Source: Flavobacteriales bacterium (lineage in GTDB: Bacteria; Bacteroidota; Bacteroidia; Flavobacteriales; UBA1820). From it: DNA of 64,000 nucleotides. Below the pieces are notes generated by a model, which had not been told where the DNA came from, did no database searches, and saw nothing but the letters and a program-made list of their open reading frames with translations. The stretch's first letter is position 1. Every line of letters starts with the position of its first letter. Position numbers and translations under genes: made by a program. The stretch lies in NCBI GenBank assembly GCA_003150615.1, contig QALN01000003.1, forward strand, positions 186,001-250,000. The letters are read 5' to 3'. This document shows positions 63,607-64,000 of this stretch, piece by piece.

Positions 63607-64000
63607 GTGAAATTAGGTCTCGTTAAAAAAGGCCTGGCGACTGAGAAATGCGACCAGGCAGGCCGTTTGTCGGCCGCCGGTATAGATGTTACCGGTATAA
63701 TTTTTGTGGAACATTTTAAAGAGATTTATGACCGTCTGAACGAAGGCGATGTCATTTATATACGCTCTTTTGCGGACTTTTTCAGCAGCATAAGCAAGTT
63801 GTTTTCCGCCATAGAATCCGTCTTTTCCCGCAAATGCAGTATCGTATCTCTGGACGAACCCTGGCTTGACGTATCTGCCGGGATAATGGGAAAATTGTGT
63901 GATTTGGAGCATCGTATGGCTGTAAGACGCACAAAGGACGGTCTGGCAAAAGCCCGTCGCAGCGGCCGCGTACTCGGACGTCCGAAAGGTAGCTGCTCGC
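63607..64000 (+). CDS. Serine-recombinase (invertase/resolvase) homologue lacking catalytic residues, 3' end off window
   Basis: The frame starts at GTG 63607 (an in-frame stop sits at 63601) and runs off the right edge; 131 codons are present. From residue 40 it follows the resolvase pattern (RLNEGDVIYIRSF, SIVSLDEPWLDVSAG) and ends with the E-helix/linker motif VRRTKDGLAKARRSGRVLGRPKGS typical of DNA invertases. But the N-terminus MKLGLVKKGLATEKCDQ lacks the Tyr-x-Arg-x-Ser catalytic motif (the serine position reads Gly9), and the arginine loop R-x-D-R-x-x-R reads RSFADFF. It should bind DNA but not cut it. The HTH lies beyond the window. Confidence 0.72.
   Translation, partial: MKLGLVKKGLATEKCDQAGRLSAAGIDVTGIIFVEHFKEIYDRLNEGDVIYIRSFADFFSSISKLFSAIESVFSRKCSIVSLDEPWLDVSAGIMGKLCDLEHRMAVRRTKDGLAKARRSGRVLGRPKGSCS

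Noticed and set aside
63613..63912. Leftward 99-codon frame at the right edge
   Set aside because: It overlaps the recombinase-like frame, which has recognisable invertase motifs; the leftward text has none.

Overview
The window is a 64 kb stretch of a Bacteroidales (Bacteroidetes) chromosome, possibly Rikenellaceae; the genus cannot be fixed by eye. The evidence is a TonB-type outer-membrane receptor, many short-signal lipoproteins, DUF4369 and DUF5074 proteins, a two-gene transketolase, a six-gene Na+-NQR operon, an ECF sigma/anti-sigma/DUF4252 module, and promoters of the Bacteroidetes type (TTTG, about 20 bp, TAnnTTTG). Coding DNA is of moderate to high GC and uses ATA heavily for isoleucine. 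I saw no rRNA, tRNA, CRISPR array or complete insertion sequence.

Layout. 1-8.8 kb: a truncated TonB-type receptor, MarC, an oligopeptide-binding lipoprotein, two DUF4369/thioredoxin-like lipoproteins, then a leftward LrgA-LrgB-unknown group whose last member is AT-rich. 8.8-16.6 kb: prfC, a glycosyltransferase, and the rimP-nusA-infB operon. 16.7-23.1 kb: a DJ-1 protein and a run of exported hydrolases (a frameshifted metallophosphatase, a double SGNH esterase, a phosphoesterase/PQQ-propeller fusion) with an HxlR regulator. 23.2-29.3 kb: small lipoproteins, a class III aminotransferase, a DUF5074 propeller lipoprotein, an OB-like lipoprotein plus PepSY-type membrane protein, and a serine hydrolase. 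29.4-41 kb: folD, ffh, split transketolase, nucleoside transporter, NodB-like lipoprotein, paired paralogous lipoproteins, cysQ, deoC and a flippase-like protein, with a candidate small RNA near 39.6 kb. 41-49.6 kb: an acyltransferase, GT2, RluA, serine dehydratase, murB run, a 47-residue Cys-rich peptide, a membrane GT2, an orphan ECF sigma factor and lipA. 49.7-58 kb: glgX and nqrABCDEF. 58-64 kb: DUF4252/anti-sigma/ECF sigma, uvrA, then an AT-rich gap and a partial recombinase-like gene.

How the genes fit together: most are housekeeping (translation, cell envelope, sodium bioenergetics, nucleoside salvage, repair). The accessory signals are the exported hydrolase island, the ECF module with a proline-rich minisatellite, and above all the right edge. 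There a 13-bp inverted repeat containing AAACGTTCGT brackets about 140 bp, directly upstream of a serine-recombinase homologue that has lost its catalytic residues but kept the C-terminal DNA-binding linker. This looks like an invertible DNA switch next to a possible non-cutting recombinase relative, and it is the best candidate in the window for an undescribed system.
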